From Acheta domesticus (Eukaryota; Arthropoda; Insecta; Orthoptera; Gryllidae), in assembly GCA_031308135.1 (NCBI GenBank), contig JAHLJT010009355.1:7799074-7863073 (forward strand): a stretch of DNA of 64,000 nt, in the 5' to 3' direction. Numbering within the stretch: position 1 is the first letter of the stretch; each line of letters opens with the position of its first letter. A model generated the notes under the pieces. The model saw only the letters and a list, made by a program, of their open reading frames with translations, did not search any database and was not told where the DNA came from. Positions 1 to 12,460 of the stretch are shown in pieces. The translations under genes and the position numbers were made by a program.

Positions 1-1954
1 CAATACCCCCTCTCCTCCGTGTAACGCATCCATAATGCGCGCTTGAACCCTTCTAAATAATTATGTAACGCTTGCGACAACACCCCCCCTTGTAAATTAA
101 ATATTCCCGATAATGTATAATACATTCAATATTGCATTTATTTTGCCTTTGAATGAATATGCCACCAAACAATAATGTTACTGTTGTCTCTCCTACGGAG
201 TTTTGTTAAATTATGGTTCAAACCCGCACTAATTCATCATGTACAATAACAAGGGAAAACAATGAATAAGGGTATTGAAGTAATAAGCAGTGAAGAGGTT
301 TTAAAGGTTATGGATTACACATCTGTTTTTCAATATCTTGACCCGTCTCTAAGAAGAAATATTGATTCAATAGTCCTTAGGCTCATTAAAATCGTTTTTC
401 CCTTACACTCACCTATGTGATCACAAAGCAGATTACTCTCAGTGTTAGATATGGAGTAAAAAGTTCCTATAATTTTTATTAATTATTATAACTTGTTCTG
501 CGTTTTCTGAGTAAGTAAAACTTTAGTAGTGGTTATATTGAGCGAATACTTCAGTTTCCTCATAGTAGCTGCGTTTTGCAGGCAACGCTAGTTTCATGCG
601 GTGGAACCACGAACGAATGTTCTTTGGCGTGTTTTCCGTTCGAAGAAACAGACTCCAAAACGGTGGGTCCTATTTTGCATATCTCGTCGTTGGATTCTTT
701 GTGTGCACTCGTTGCAACTCATGCTGGCGAATAGTTTCCATCTGCCAGCACATTCTTCGTCATTTCCCGGAACGGGCTGACAGGTCTGTGATCGTGTTTA
801 TGATGTATTGTGTAGAAACATTTGACAGAAGTTTACAATGAATTAAGTTTTCGCTCCCTGTAAATGTATTCATGCAGAATGTATGAAGGAAGGCCGGTAT
901 AAAAGAAATAAGAGCATTCAAATGGACTAAAATGTAAAGAAGGTATACATTTATTTAGTTACGTTAAATTCATCGTACTCCACAAATTCGTTGCCTGAAA
1001 ATCATTCTTAAAAATAACCTTGATTTTCTGCTTTAAAGACATTCTCTGCTTACATTAATTTAATCATAATTTTATTTATAGTTTATAGTAATAAGTGACG
1101 AATCTTCCAATCGAGATTTGATACGAACACTGATATTTTGTCAAAATGAAAGGCTCAAAATCGTCTTATAATTAAACGTAATACAATGCCTCTGAGATTT
1201 GGAAACCAAAAAATATCATCTTGTGATTTACATCACAAAAGACATTGAAAAAGAGAAAAATGAAAAAAAATGCCATTCAATTAGAACAAAGAAATCAGTT
1301 ATGAGAAAGTAGTACATCATTTTGAAGGTATATACGAAGTTGAAAGAGATGAGTTCTTATGCCGATATTCACAGAGCAAAGATGCAAGTCAGATAAAGAT
1401 ATAATATATGATAGAAGGGGTAAAAGGTTTGTCAAGATCCTTTGCACTATTTGAAAAGAAAGGGTTAGAACTTTAATGGTGAATCATGCTTTCTCATTTC
1501 GCATTGTTCTAAAAAAAGAAAATCTCTTTGCCGTCTTCGATGAAGTCAACATTCAAAATATGATAGCATATATATTTATGTAAAACTAAATTCAAAGTAA
1601 AAATCAAGTTACATTCTCTACTATATACCTAAAGGAATGGAAGCATTCATGCAATTGAAGTGAAAAAGTAAATAGGCGTGTAATAAAAGTCATTATTAGA
1701 ACTACAGAAATGATATTGAAAATGTTACATGAATTGTGTTTGCCTTTTGTAAACACGAGAAGACCTTGGTTTCGGTAGGAAAAAAAGTTGAATGAGTAAT
1801 TTCTCATAAAGTTAATAAAAATGAGTCTTGTAAATAAAAATAACCATTTTTAATATTCTACTCCATTTAAAAAATAGCTTAATGCTGAAAACCAAATAAT
1901 TTAAATTGAAAAATTTGTTAAGTTTGAAAATACACAAGACCATCACTTCGAGTT
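1..1954. other. AT-rich DNA without recognisable gene
   Basis: This stretch is AT-rich and no reading frame looks like a known protein. An 81-codon frame at 596-841 (+) resembles nothing I know. The first 100 bases contain GTAACGC and TATGTAACGC words next to a C-run, which recall the ends of the MITE at 49618-49903, so a related degraded fragment may lie at the window edge. I see nothing else here that I can support. Confidence 0.5.
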
Positions 1955-2360
1955 CCTTTGCGACTTGTCTGGGTGCGCTGTTTGATTGGCAGCGCCCCAA
2001 GTACCTTTCGCTGCCATTGGCGCGCTTCGTCCCCGCGTTCTCCTCTCACGCACGAGCAGCCGCGGGCTTTGATTGGCCGTCGGCGTCCAGGGCCTCCTCT
2101 ATTAGTCCCGCGAGCTCCATCGCCGCCTGCAAACGACCGCGTCTAACGCAACAATAGTCCGCGCCGTTTGCGCGCGACGCGACGTCCTGCCGCTTCCGCC
2201 ACGCGTTCACGCCCCGCCACCCACGCCCCTCCCCTCCCCCCTCCCCGCCTCACTGCACCGCGCCAAGCCCTCTGATCTGCTCGCTCTGGACACTGCCCGG
2301 CGCGGTACTTCCCCGTTTCCATTGTTGGGGACGGCTCCATTGTTGCTATGAATTGCAGCA
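1955..2360. promoter_or_regulatory. CpG-rich island with inverted CCAAT boxes
   Basis: A sharp rise in GC and CpG content interrupts AT-rich DNA. Three ATTGG words (inverted CCAAT boxes) lie near 1984, 2016 and 2072, two of them as TTGATTGGC or TTTGATTGGC. CpG-rich DNA with spaced CCAAT boxes is typical of NF-Y-bound promoters or enhancers. The GC-rich stretch ends near 2340 with two copies of CCATTGTTG. No coding exon is recognisable on either strand; the frames here are artefacts of GC richness. A promoter function is inferred. Confidence 0.4.
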
Positions 2361-3784
2361 CAAGTAAACTACTATAGGCACATATTTTGAGCGTGACAGG
2401 CAGGAAAGGGCATGCTGCTTGTTGTCTCTATCAGGAACAAATCGTTCTTTCGTTTTGGTGCAGTATTCAAATTGACCCGAATACTCATGTATTTTATTGT
2501 ATTATACTCATTTCGTGAATTCTTCAAGCAAAACGCGAGACTTTAAATTTGATGTGATTTTGTTTTTTGTTGAAAAATTATTTTCCATGCAAGAAAAAAA
2601 ATTAAAAGTTGTTGATGATCATTATTGAATAAGAAATTTAGATCACAGAGAAGTAAACGATAGGAAGAAATTAATATTGCTCTACCTGTAATTACATTTA
2701 AATATCGCGTATTTCATTTTATTGATAAGATCTTTAAGTCAGGAGGTCAAGTTTGCAGGGTAATTAAATATTTAAAAAATAGTTCGCAATTATGATAACT
2801 TTTTCTAGAAGATTACTTGACATTTAGTGGAATTTGAAATTACTTGATATTGCAGTTATTTATAATTTGATTCTGGATTTGAAGTGTAGATACGTAGGTA
2901 AATACATATTTTCAACAAATGGAGTGTAAATTTATAAAATTTAATCGGATTGAAGAAATGAAGATTGTAATGAAAATCTCTCCACGTTTTCGTTTCAATT
3001 GATAAAAGGTAATAAATCTCGGAACTTATTACAGCAACAGAAATTTTCGAATACCTTTTGAAAACTGAGCGTTGGTCGCAGTTATTCATTATTTCAATAA
3101 TGTATTCTAAAAATAAACTTAGCAAAATATTCAACATAAAAAATAGCCACACACATACTAATATAAGCAGTGCTGAATTATATGAACCGATTTCACACAA
3201 TACCGATTTTGTAATTGCTGGTTGTATCAAATATTGTCCTGCATCGGTCACTCTCTTCAATAAATATGGCCACTAACTCCTCTAGGTTGAGAAGTTCCTG
3301 CAAATCCTGACGTGTGTGACAACTAATAATTCAATCGTTTTTCTTTCATTCTGTTTCATGATTTATTTTTTTGTCTTCACTTACATTGACTGCCCTATCA
3401 TATGTCTTCCCCGAAAGATAGATTTGGAAAAGTTTGGTCTAAATAATACGGCAATTACATACACATTAAGTAAATTATAAAAAATATTTTTTCAGAAAAT
3501 TCTGTGTATAACGATGCCTATTATGAAATTCGTTGGATTTAACGATACCAACTGCAAGTCAAGTATAGTTTCTAATGTTACCCTGTTCGAATTAGTCCGG
3601 AAAAAATGGTATTGTGTAAAAGCATTACATAAATATTTCATGAAAACGCGCAGACATAATTTTAAATCCTACTCCGTACTTTCCCCATTTCGGAGATAGC
3701 GATGCCTGCTTTTAACGATTTAAATGTAAGAGGCTTTTGAACATCTTTAAAAACGGAATGTACTGTACTTTAAAATATTGGGGT
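2361..3784. other. AT-rich DNA without recognisable gene
   Basis: AT-rich sequence with short, interrupted frames. The longest is 134 codons at 2856-3260 (-), hydrophobic and low in complexity, with no motif. Nothing here supports a gene or a repeat copy. Confidence 0.5.
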
Positions 3785-4110
3785 GGGCCTGTCCTCGCAC
3801 CCCCTATCAGGAACACCCGAGGGCCGGAGGCCATGAGGCGCCAGTGTGCGCAGGACGGTGAAGTTATTGCTTCGCGGAGACAGCGCCCGCCCGCCGGCGG
3901 ACGGTTGGGCACGCGATTGTCCGGAGGCGGCGACTCGCCGTCAATAGCGCTCCTGAAAGGCCCGTGATGCACTGCGACTATCACCCGCCGACACCCGCCC
4001 CCCGTCCACGCTGTCACTTGTCGCCACCCCTGCTGCCACCACCGGACTCGACTCCGCCCCGCCTCCCGCCGATGCCTTCCACTGCCCGGCGCCAGTTTCC
4101 TCCTGGCCAC
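3785..4110. promoter_or_regulatory. GC-rich island
   Basis: A GC- and CpG-rich block that grades on its 3' side into pyrimidine-rich DNA. Frames on both strands are open only because stop codons are rare in GC-rich sequence. Regulatory function is possible but there is no specific word to support it. Confidence 0.3.
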
Positions 4111-5310
4111 CCACAGTCGACCTTCATGTCCTTTTCTCATTATCATCCCTTGTGCCAACATCTGCATCCTGCACTGTCCCATCCCTTGTGCCCACATCTG
4201 CACTGTCGCTCAGAACCACCAGCCGTCGCCCCAAACCACTCTCCCCACAGCTACCGTCCCCCACTTTCACCGCCACTCACAACCACTCTTGGTGTCCCAA
4301 AATCTTCCACCATCACACCCCTCTGTCCACAGCCAGCCTTCCACTCGCCTTCATCTACATCCACCTACAGCCGCCCGTTGTCTCCCTAAACGTCCCAATG
4401 CCACCCATTACTTCCACCGCCTCCATTCGACCTGCCTCCCACAACCACACATTGAATACCTAAAAGTCTCAATTCCACCCTCTACTTTCCACTGTCTCCA
4501 TCCGGCCCGGAGACCATCTTGCCGTTATCGTTCCACTCTGTTCATTTCAGCCCCAAGCACATTCTTCGGGCTTTCTATGATCGATCAGCTGCCTCTTCCA
4601 CCACCCGGGTACTCACGCCTTCTCCATCCACTTCCCTTCATACCTGCCAACTTTTCTTTGTTGTTTTTGTTGCTATCCACTCGTCTTCCTGGTCATCTTC
4701 CTGTATTACCTGCTAGTTTTACCACTTGTTAACGTCTCTTATTCCATAAAATCAACAATAGATAATTAGTTAACATTGTAAATAATATTCACACAAAACA
4801 CCAAAACTATGAAGTAATTCTAGAAATACTAGTGGCTACTGTAAAGTAGCAGTTTCTTTCTCTGATGCTCCCTTAGCGTATTAACACTTCATTTCTCCAC
4901 CTTCATCTTTCGGGCTCATGAAATCTCCTTCCCTCAAATGGGAATCCTTACTTCCAACCACCTTCCGTTTTTCTTTCGCCCCCTGCTTTCCCACTGGTTG
5001 CAGGTCTCCCTAGCCGCCCCCCTCCCCCTCTCCCTGCTTTCTTCATGCCTCGTCTTCGTCCTCGTCTCCGTTCTTCGTCTTCGCGCTACTACCACCTCTC
5101 TCCCTAGGGTTTTGTCGGCTACGCTGCTCTCCTCTCCCGCTCCCATATTTTCAGCCATCTCCATCCCCTGCCTCTCCTACACTGCCATATCTCACGTTTC
5201 CATCCCAGCCATTCTCCATCCAATCCTCTCCTCATCCTATGTCCTGCAAACCTACACTCTTTCTAAAGCACTTCTCTTCCAGCTCTAATAGATCACCACT
5301 TCACTCGACG
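4111..5310. repeat. long pyrimidine-rich, strand-asymmetric tract
   Basis: For about 1.2 kb the + strand is dominated by C and T (CCAC, CTCC, TTCC words) with few guanines. An AT-rich gap occupies roughly 4735-4860. Open frames of 100-147 codons at 3964-4389, 4152-4463, 4289-4732 and 4938-5288 are Pro/Ser/His-rich by-products of this composition and overlap one another. Similar tracts recur at 24000-24600, 36960-37850 and 43870-44640. Such polypyrimidine DNA can adopt triplex structure; that is general knowledge and not shown here. Confidence 0.5.
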
Positions 5311-5840
5311 CTATCTGACATCCCAGAACCCTCACTGACACACACAGTGGCTACGTTTGTTCGTAAAGGGTAAAGGGGAGCAGTTTCCCCACCTTTATGC
5401 AACGCTCTTTCCTACTCCCTCGCCTCGCACTCTTGCCGCCTCCCATGCGGCCATTGTCCCTGCCCTCCTGCTTCCTCTGATGCCTGACAATTACCTCCGG
5501 AGTTGCTCTTATGAGGAAGAATTGGCGCTTGGAGAGGGGACATGTTACTACACTCACACGCTTGTTCTGGCGTTCTTGGGTTGCAACTGACACGAACGTC
5601 AGTTAACACGAAAAGTTTAGAATATAATGATAAATCCACCGAAACAGTATACTCGAGTGAAGACGAATAGAAATCATAGAGATGTAGCAAACATATTTGC
5701 CATTGACGATTTTAGAATTCCATTGATAGCAAGCATTACGATTAATACGATTCAGAGAAAGATTGAAAATTCGAATCTAAAATTTATCGAATATCCATTG
5801 AACCAGTAAAATATTCATTTCGAATCAATTAAATATATAT
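5311..5840. other. unannotated mixed-composition DNA
   Basis: This segment links the pyrimidine tract to an AT microsatellite. Frames of 77-92 codons overlap on both strands without any recognisable motif. I see no gene, RNA or repeat copy. Confidence 0.4.
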
Positions 5841-5846
5841 GATATA

Positions 5847-5922
<76 letters not shown>
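5841..5922. repeat. compound microsatellite (AT)n-(GA)n
   Basis: Imperfect ATATAT/GATAT sequence runs into a pure (AT)n block up to about 5886, then a pure (AG)n block to about 5922. The junction of the two dinucleotide arrays is clean. Confidence 0.95.
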
Positions 5923-5924
<2 letters not shown>

Positions 5925-7542
5925 TATTAGATGACAGTGAAAAGGAAAAAAATATAGTATACCATTCCAAGTAAAAGATACTTAGCACATTTCCTTGTTG
6001 CAAAGCCACAGTAAGTAAAGAATCCAGTCAATTAAATAATTTAAACGTATTTATTAAGGAGAAAAATGTCTTTAAAAGAGTTACTGGCAAGATACACTGG
6101 CAAAAGTAAATATCAAGAACAATAATTGCATCAGAAAGGAAACATATTTTTGCACACTACATGCTAACACATTTCACAATCAACCTTCGTGCCAACACGT
6201 TTCGTACAGTGCGTCCGCGACACAAGAATTTGTCTTGTGATGTTGCGGATTAGAGGGACAAGAGTGCTGTCCTGTAAACGCACAGTTCTTTTTCGTCGTT
6301 TTTAGGTACACTCCCACGACAACATCATTCATTCAGCATTCCTGCTCACTCACGTCCGGCTACGAATTATCTTGTAGTAATTGTAACAACTTCGCGAAAT
6401 AGTATGTGAAATGAATTTTGAAGAATCCCCGTCACGACCGGAAATTCTCGGCGATAAAAGAGTCTTTAAAGAGTTTCGTAAAGTAATATAGCATTCACAA
6501 TGTGACTGCTTCGTAAATAGAAATAAACATAAACAACACAGGGGAGTTGTGGAACTGGATCTGTGGGACTCCCACGAGTACAATGTTCTGACTGGATGAT
6601 GAGAGGTGGTTCATTTGGTAGGGCAACATTCGAGGAAGCAGTTGAATCAGGAAAGTGCAAATTAGCCGTCGTGCCTTCATCGTGATGATCTGCAGTTTCT
6701 CATCTTTTCCGAATTGTCACATTTCTGCTGTCTCAATGTATCATTTCGGTGAACACTCAATAGAACTGAAATCAAATTTTCCTTCAAGACGGATACGAGA
6801 AAATTTGGCAAATCATTTTTATTTGTACCTATTTTTACAATCTCTATTAGATCATCCATTAACTATGTGAACACGTTAACGTCTTTTGAAGTGTAAGTGT
6901 TTTCTTGTAAGTTATAACATAACATAACCTGAATATTCAAATGTGAATGGTTTTAAAAGAATTTTCGTGATCAAATTGTAATATGGTCAAACTCAAGGAC
7001 GGTTTTTAGTTTTATGATGCTGACACATCTCCACTGACCGCCAAATTATATTCTCAAGATCGCTTACCATTCTCACTTTACTGACACACTGACGTCATAA
7101 GCGACCATTCTAGCTTTCCCAACCACCATCACTGCAATTTCAACGTTCTCAATACGATGTCTATGCAATCTGAATGGCCCTTACTTGACTTTCACGTTAA
7201 CATCAGTGTATATTGTTCTTGCATGGCATGTTGCCCGTACTTCACAATTCTATCATTGCCCTGGTTTTCACATTTTAAATTTCGCAACTCTTCAACTATC
7301 AACCCCAGGCCACTCTTTTATCCATTCACATAACCCTGCCGTATTTACATTGTATTGATTCCCCCGTCTGTATTGGTCCCACCTCCTATTACGTAGTTAT
7401 TCCTATTTTCAACGAGTAGTAGACCGTCACAACCGGTTCACGATTCCTTCAACTCCGTAGCATTGCACATTGCTCCTACATCTAATATCTACAAATATTT
7501 CCCGTTTCCTCCATTGTCATTCTACCACTCTCAATTCTTTCA
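5923..7542. other. AT-rich DNA without recognisable gene
   Basis: Short frames at 6350-6680 (-) and 6655-6870 (+) overlap and have no recognisable motif. From about 7000 the + strand becomes mildly pyrimidine-rich with many CA and TTC words. Nothing here can be assigned. Confidence 0.4.
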
Positions 7543-8104
7543 TACAGGATGTCCGGGGAGGAAACTTCGAAACTTTGAAACTATGCTCTTGAGACAATTC
7601 TAAGCGTATTTTGTCTAATAAACTACGTGGATATTCCGAATGGTTGAGCCGCTATTAGTACTCAAAGATTGGTTCGAAAAAAATATTTTTAGGCAAAAAT
7701 ATGCATTAGTGAAGCATAGAAACACTCCAAAAACATGTAAATTGTTTATTATTTACAAAAGAAATTAATACATTTGTTCAGAAAGAAAAATTAAGTGAGA
7801 TATAAAAAAAAGGAGTCGAATTGTATAAATTGGGTGCTTTTTTATTTCTCACTTAATTCTTCTTTCTGAACATATATATTCATTTCTTTTGTAAATAATA
7901 AACAATTTTCATGTTTGTGGGGTGTTTCTATGTTTCTACAATACAAATTTTTGCCTAGAAATCAATTTTTCAAAACAACTTTGAATGATTATTGCGGTTC
8001 AACCCTTCGCAATATCCACGTAGTTTATTAGACAAAATACGCTTAGAATTGTCTTAAGAGCTTATTTTCGAAGTTTCGACGTTTCCTCCCCGAACACTTT
8101 GTAT
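7543..8104. mobile_element. foldback (palindromic) non-autonomous transposon
   Basis: The left arm begins TACAGGATGTCCGGGGAGG and the right arm ends with the near-perfect inverse (TCCCCGAACACTTTGTA). The arms match over about 270 bp each, including GTCTAATAAACTACGTGG at 7611-7628 and its inverse near 8013-8031. The centre is AT-rich (about 7800-7850). There is no coding capacity. A half-copy at 15581-15870 shares only the left-arm sequence, so this full copy may be a head-to-head duplication. The superfamily is not identifiable; a foldback MITE is the simplest reading. Confidence 0.85.
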
Positions 8105-8150
8105 ATTCTTTAACTTCATAGACACCATCCCACTACCTCCATGCCTACCA

Positions 8151-9067
8151 CTCCTCTCCTCCTAACGTATCCTCCCTATCTCCTCCTCCTCCTAATGTAT
8201 CCTCCCTATCTCCTCTCCTCCTAACGTATCCTCCCTATCTCCTCTCCTCCTAACGTATCCTCCCTGTCTCCTCTCCTCCTAACGTATCCTCCCTATTTCC
8301 TCTCCTACTAACGTATCCTCCCTATTTCCTCTCCTCCTAACGTATCCTCCCTATTTCCTCTCCTCCTAACGTATCCTCCATATCTCCTCTCCTCCTAACG
8401 TATCTTCCCTATCTCCTCTCCTCCTAACGTATCCTCCCTATCTCCTCTCCTCCTAACGTATCTTCCCTATCTTATCTCCTCCTAACGTATCCTCCCTATT
8501 TCCTCTCCTCCTAACGTATCCTCCCTATCTCCTCTCCTCCTAAGGTATCCTCCCTATCTCCTCTCCTCCTAACGTATCCTCCCTATTTCCTCTCCTCTTA
8601 ACGTATCCTCCCTATCTCCTCCTAACGTATCCTCCCTATCTCCTCCTAACGTATCCTCCCTATCTCCTCTCCTCCTAACGTATCCTCCCTATCTCCTCTC
8701 CTCCTAACGTATCCTCCCCTATCTCCTCTCCTCCAAACGTATCCTCCCTATCTCCTCTCCTCCTAACGTATCCTCCCTATCTCCTCTCCTCCTAACGTAT
8801 CCTCCCTATCTCCTCTCCTCTTAACGTATCCTCCCTATCTCGTCTCCTCCTAACGTATCCTCCCTATCTCCTCTCCTCCTAACGTATCCTCCCTATCTCC
8901 TCTCCTCCTAACGTATCCTCCCTATCTCCTCCTAACGTATCCTCCCTATCTCCCTCTCCTCCTAACGTATCCTCCCTATCTCCTCTCCTCTTAACGTATC
9001 CTCCCTATCTCGTCTCCTCCTAACGTATCCTCCCTATCTCCTCTCCTCCTAACGTATCCTCCCTATC
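8151..9067. repeat. 29-bp minisatellite array, about 31 units
   Basis: A tandem array with consensus unit of the form CTAACGTATCCTCCCTAT plus CTCCTCTCCTC, about 29 bp long. Some units are shortened by loss of one CTCCT block (near 8180, 8620 and 8930). Point variants include TAATG, TAAGG and CTCG at the CTAACG or CTCCTC positions. The + strand is almost free of G except in CGTA and the variants. Two groups of units share the CTCG variant (near 8838 and 9010), which suggests segmental duplication within the array. It ends directly against the CpG island at 9085. Confidence 0.97.
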
Positions 9068-9084
9068 GTATCCCACCTCCCGCT

Positions 9085-9490
9085 GCTCCCTGCTCCGCCG
9101 CTCTTCAGCCCACGAGCCCCGCCGACGTCTTCGGCGGCGGCGGCGGCGGCGGCGGCGCGGCGGTGGCGTAGGAGGAGAAGGAACTTATTTCTTGGTTGTC
9201 GGGTTGAATGGCGAGGCTTGTCTGGAGGCGGCCGCGGGGCCCGGCGCGGGGCGGGGAGGGGCGGGCGGGGCGGCTGCCATTCGGCATCGGCGTCAGTGGC
9301 CCGCATCCGGGGGCGGGGAGGCGCGCGGCGGGGAGCGGCGGGGACGCCGCGGCACACGTACCGCGACTACGGAATTAGATTGGGAACAACACGAGCGCCG
9401 CGGCGGCGGAGGCGGCGGCGGGCGACGCACGCTGGCCCAGGGCGCGTCTGCGCGGACAAACGCCAGCGCGCGGTGCACCTCAAGGTTCAG
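9085..9490. promoter_or_regulatory. CpG-rich island
   Basis: A dense CpG island with GGC/GCC trinucleotide runs near 9133-9160 and 9400-9422. Inside it are two non-repetitive AT-containing segments, about 9180-9215 and 9365-9395, that look unlike simple GC repeat and could be conserved regulatory DNA. Overlapping frames of 100-135 codons on both strands encode only Arg/Gly/Pro-rich low-complexity peptides. Promoter or enhancer function is inferred. Confidence 0.4.
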
Positions 9491-10401
9491 TCTCGGGTGC
9501 TTCGTTTTTTAAGTATCTTGTCGCTTAAGAAACCGTACATCGTATCTCCAAATTTTTCAGGGAAACCAAAAATAGTTGAGCTTTTGTTCCCTTTATTTAA
9601 ATACACAGTAATATTTATAATATAAATAATATTTTGTATTCTCGATTCTCCATGAAAAGACTACTTGAACAAAATAGTAAATATTTTTTACTTCGCTCGA
9701 TTGAGAGTGAATAACATTTTTTGAAAAAAAAAGTTGCGAGGTATTATTTCTTTCATAATTGATTTGTTGTTTGAAAATATATCGTTTAGGCTTTTTGGTC
9801 TACATCAGGTAATGATCAATTCTGGAAAACAAGAGAAAGAAACTGATTGGCAATAACCAGAAGACCACTGAGATATGAATCAATTTGGAAAAGTTTTGAA
9901 TGTGTAATTAATGGAAAACAGAAAAGTAGTTTATGAACGAGAGAAACGGATATTTCTTGTTATTAGACAAAAAAGTATTTCCCTATTCAATCCAGCTCTA
10001 CCATCGGATTGTCTTCAAGAACTCACAAAACATTAAAAAAACAGCAAGGAAAGAAACGGAAACGAAAAAATAGTTCGTCCTCGTGAAATAGCATGATGAC
10101 ACCGAGCTTCCCAAGAAGTTTGCGGAGCAAAAGTCTGCACGTTCAAGATCCGTGCAGGAAAGTTGTTTCCAGCACACATAGTGTCTGAACATCATATCGT
10201 CTATCGCCAACCTCTACGCCCTATCATTTACTATTTTCGAGGTTAATAACTCATCAGCTGTGCTTGGGCACTCGATTATTATAAAGTCACTGTTAATTCA
10301 GACACTTAGTAGTAATTGAGAAGTGATTTATTATTAAATTATTTTAAATATAGTACATTTTAGTTACTATGAAGTAAAATAAAAATATACTGACTTGCGC
10401 C
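9491..10401. other. AT-rich DNA without recognisable gene
   Basis: AT-rich sequence in which only a 70-codon frame at 9998-10210 (-) stands out by length, and it has no recognisable motif. Nothing else is supported. Confidence 0.4.
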
Positions 10402-10539
10402 AATGAATGAATGAATGAATGAGTGAATGAATGAATGAATGAGTGAATGAGTGAGTGAATGAGTGAATGGATGAATGAGTGAATGAATGAGTGAGTGAAT
10501 GAATGAATGAGTGAGTGAGTGAATGAGTGAATGAATGAA
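10402..10539. repeat. tetranucleotide microsatellite (GAAT/GAGT)n
   Basis: About 34 four-base units alternate between GAAT and GAGT, with one GATG-type interruption. The open frame across it on the minus strand (HSLIHSF-type repeats) is an artefact of the four-base period. Confidence 0.97.
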
Positions 10540-10599
10540 CGGAGTGACTACTCCAAAATACTCCACTTGGTTAGGGACCCTTTGGAAATGCATGCGTTG

Positions 10600-11024
10600 T
10601 TCTCGCAGACTTTCGTTCGCGCCCTCTGAGCCCGACGCGGAGGAGGGAGTCGAGGCATCTCGACGCGAACAGAAGAAGAGCGAGGAGATCGCGCACCGCC
10701 TCCACCGCCGCCACCGCCGCCGCCGGAAAGAGCTAGGGATCGCCGCGAGGACAAGCGAACGGCGCCGCGCGAGACGGCGGCGGCGGCGGCGGTCGCCAGC
10801 GCGCGTGATTAGGTTATACGAGTGAGGTCAGACGTATTCGTGACGTGTCGTCAAAATCGATTACGCTTCCGTTTCACTAATGTTTTTAGGGGTTCGAGAC
10901 TCGCGGGAAATTACGGGTTGCGTGATACTCGAAACTGCGGTTGAGCGCCGCGCCGGGAAATCTTAGAAGAAATGCGCGGCGATGGGCGGGCACGCGGGAT
11001 CGTATCGCTCGTCGGCTCTATTTA
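10600..11024. promoter_or_regulatory. CpG-rich island
   Basis: A GC- and CpG-rich block with CCGCCG runs near 10697-10725 and CGGCGG near 10772-10790. The 3' half (10800-11020) is less repetitive and richer in mixed words. The Arg-rich frame at 10535-10825 (+) is compositional. Its 3' edge forms the start of the tandem duplication at 11025. Confidence 0.35.
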
Positions 11025-11335
11025 CTTTCTGTTAAGCGACGCGGGCGAAGTCTGAATAACAGAACTCGCTATTGTCAACACACGAATTGAAGACCTTGAG
11101 GCAATACTATACTCTGCCACACTTATGATGAAATGGAGATATTAGTGTATTTCGACGCCTCATAGGTGTATCTAGATGTACCTTTCTGTTAAGTGAGGCG
11201 GGCGAAGTCTGAATAACAGAACTCGGTATTGTGAACAAATGAATTGAAGACCTTGAGGAAATACCATACTGTGCCACGTTTCTGATGAAATGAGATATTA
11301 GTGTATTTCGACACCTCATAGATGTATCTAGATGT
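11025..11335. repeat. tandem duplication, two units of about 155 bp
   Basis: Unit 1 (11025-11181) and unit 2 (11182-11335) both begin CTTTCTGTTAAG after the first base and end in TCTAGATGT. They share GCGGGCGAAGTCTGAATAAC and TGAAGACCTTGAGG words, with scattered substitutions and one short indel. The divergence is roughly one difference per eight to ten bases, so the duplication is not recent. Confidence 0.9.
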
Positions 11336-12053
11336 CGCGTTTTTATTTCAAAGATTCGCCAAAAGTTGGTTGTATAAAGTTGATGTTCTTTATCTCAATG
11401 TGTATAATGCAATGTCTCAATCTTTTATTTGCCTTTTTCTCAAAACTTACGTATAGTGGCATAACCTGTTATTGCCCCGGGGTCTTCAATTGCATTGCAT
11501 TTCTGTTTCCAGGAAACAACATGGATGTGTTAATGTTTATACGGTATGTGGAGCATGAAGGCAATTTGAATCATGTGCAATGTTTAAGTCGTGCCAGTAT
11601 CAATATATCTGATGTAATGATTAACATAAACGCTATGAGCAATAGTGAAAGAACTAATGAAATTTTGAATACAATGAAATGTACTCGCATTCTGAAAGTA
11701 CCCTGCTAAGTCTTCCATTCCCCTTTATTCCCCAAATATACATAGTCGTTTGTATTGGCTTCGAAATCTATCCCTGACAAATTGAAAAAAATGCACTTAC
11801 ATCTAAAAATGTATTACTTAATATTAAAGGTGAGGTGATGGATAAAGAATATAAACGATACGAATATAAACATGTTCTTAAGTGTTATTGCATTTTGATA
11901 CATTTTTATCATTCAAAATGCCATCATGAGTTAAAAAGGTTCTTCGGTCTATTCTTTCGTCGTCAATCAGGCTTTTGCCTTCATAATAATATTCTAAATT
12001 TTTCTATTTCATCGTTTTAGAACAAATGCAATAGTGCAATACATTTTTGAAGC
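11336..12053. other. AT-rich DNA with an unassigned open frame
   Basis: A 125-codon frame at 11332-11709 (+) is the longest here. It starts at the end of the tandem duplication and is rich in Cys, Asn and hydrophobic residues. I cannot relate it to any family and see no splice context, so I do not call it a gene. Confidence 0.3.
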
Positions 12054-12460
12054 AATGCCCCGCCTCGCCTCCGCCTCGCCCCCCCGCCTCGCCCCCGCCT
12101 CGCCCCCGCCTCGCCCCCGCCTCGCCCCCCGCCTCGCCCCCGCCTCGCCCCCGCCTCGCCCCCGCCTCGCCCCCGCCTCGCCCCCCGCCTCGCCCCCGCC
12201 TCGCCCACAACTCGTCCCCACCTCGCCCCCGCCTCGCCCGCCACCATCCCTCCTTCTCCCTTGCCCTCTCCGTTTCCCATCTTCGTCCCCCCCTGCCTCC
12301 ACCCACTTCCGCCCCCGCACCAGCCTCACCCCGTGTCTCCTTCAGAGGCCTCGTGGCTGATTAGGCTGGCGAACGCCATCCCCTCCCCCCCTCTTCCCCG
12401 CCCCTCCTCGTCCCGCCCCTCCCCAGCCGCGGCCCCACCCGTTCTCCCTTGCTTTCAATT
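12054..12460. repeat. 11-bp GC minisatellite (CGCCTCGCCCC)n and GC-rich flank
   Basis: From 12054 to about 12240 the unit CGCCTCGCCCC, with one-base length variants, is repeated about 16 times. The array continues into pyrimidine-rich GC sequence to about 12460. Frames of 87-108 codons on both strands (Ala-Ser-Pro-Arg or Gly-Glu-Ala-Arg repeats) are products of the array. Confidence 0.9.

Noticed and set aside
8151..9067. CRISPR array
   Set aside because: The 29-bp unit repeats directly without unique spacers, so it is a minisatellite.
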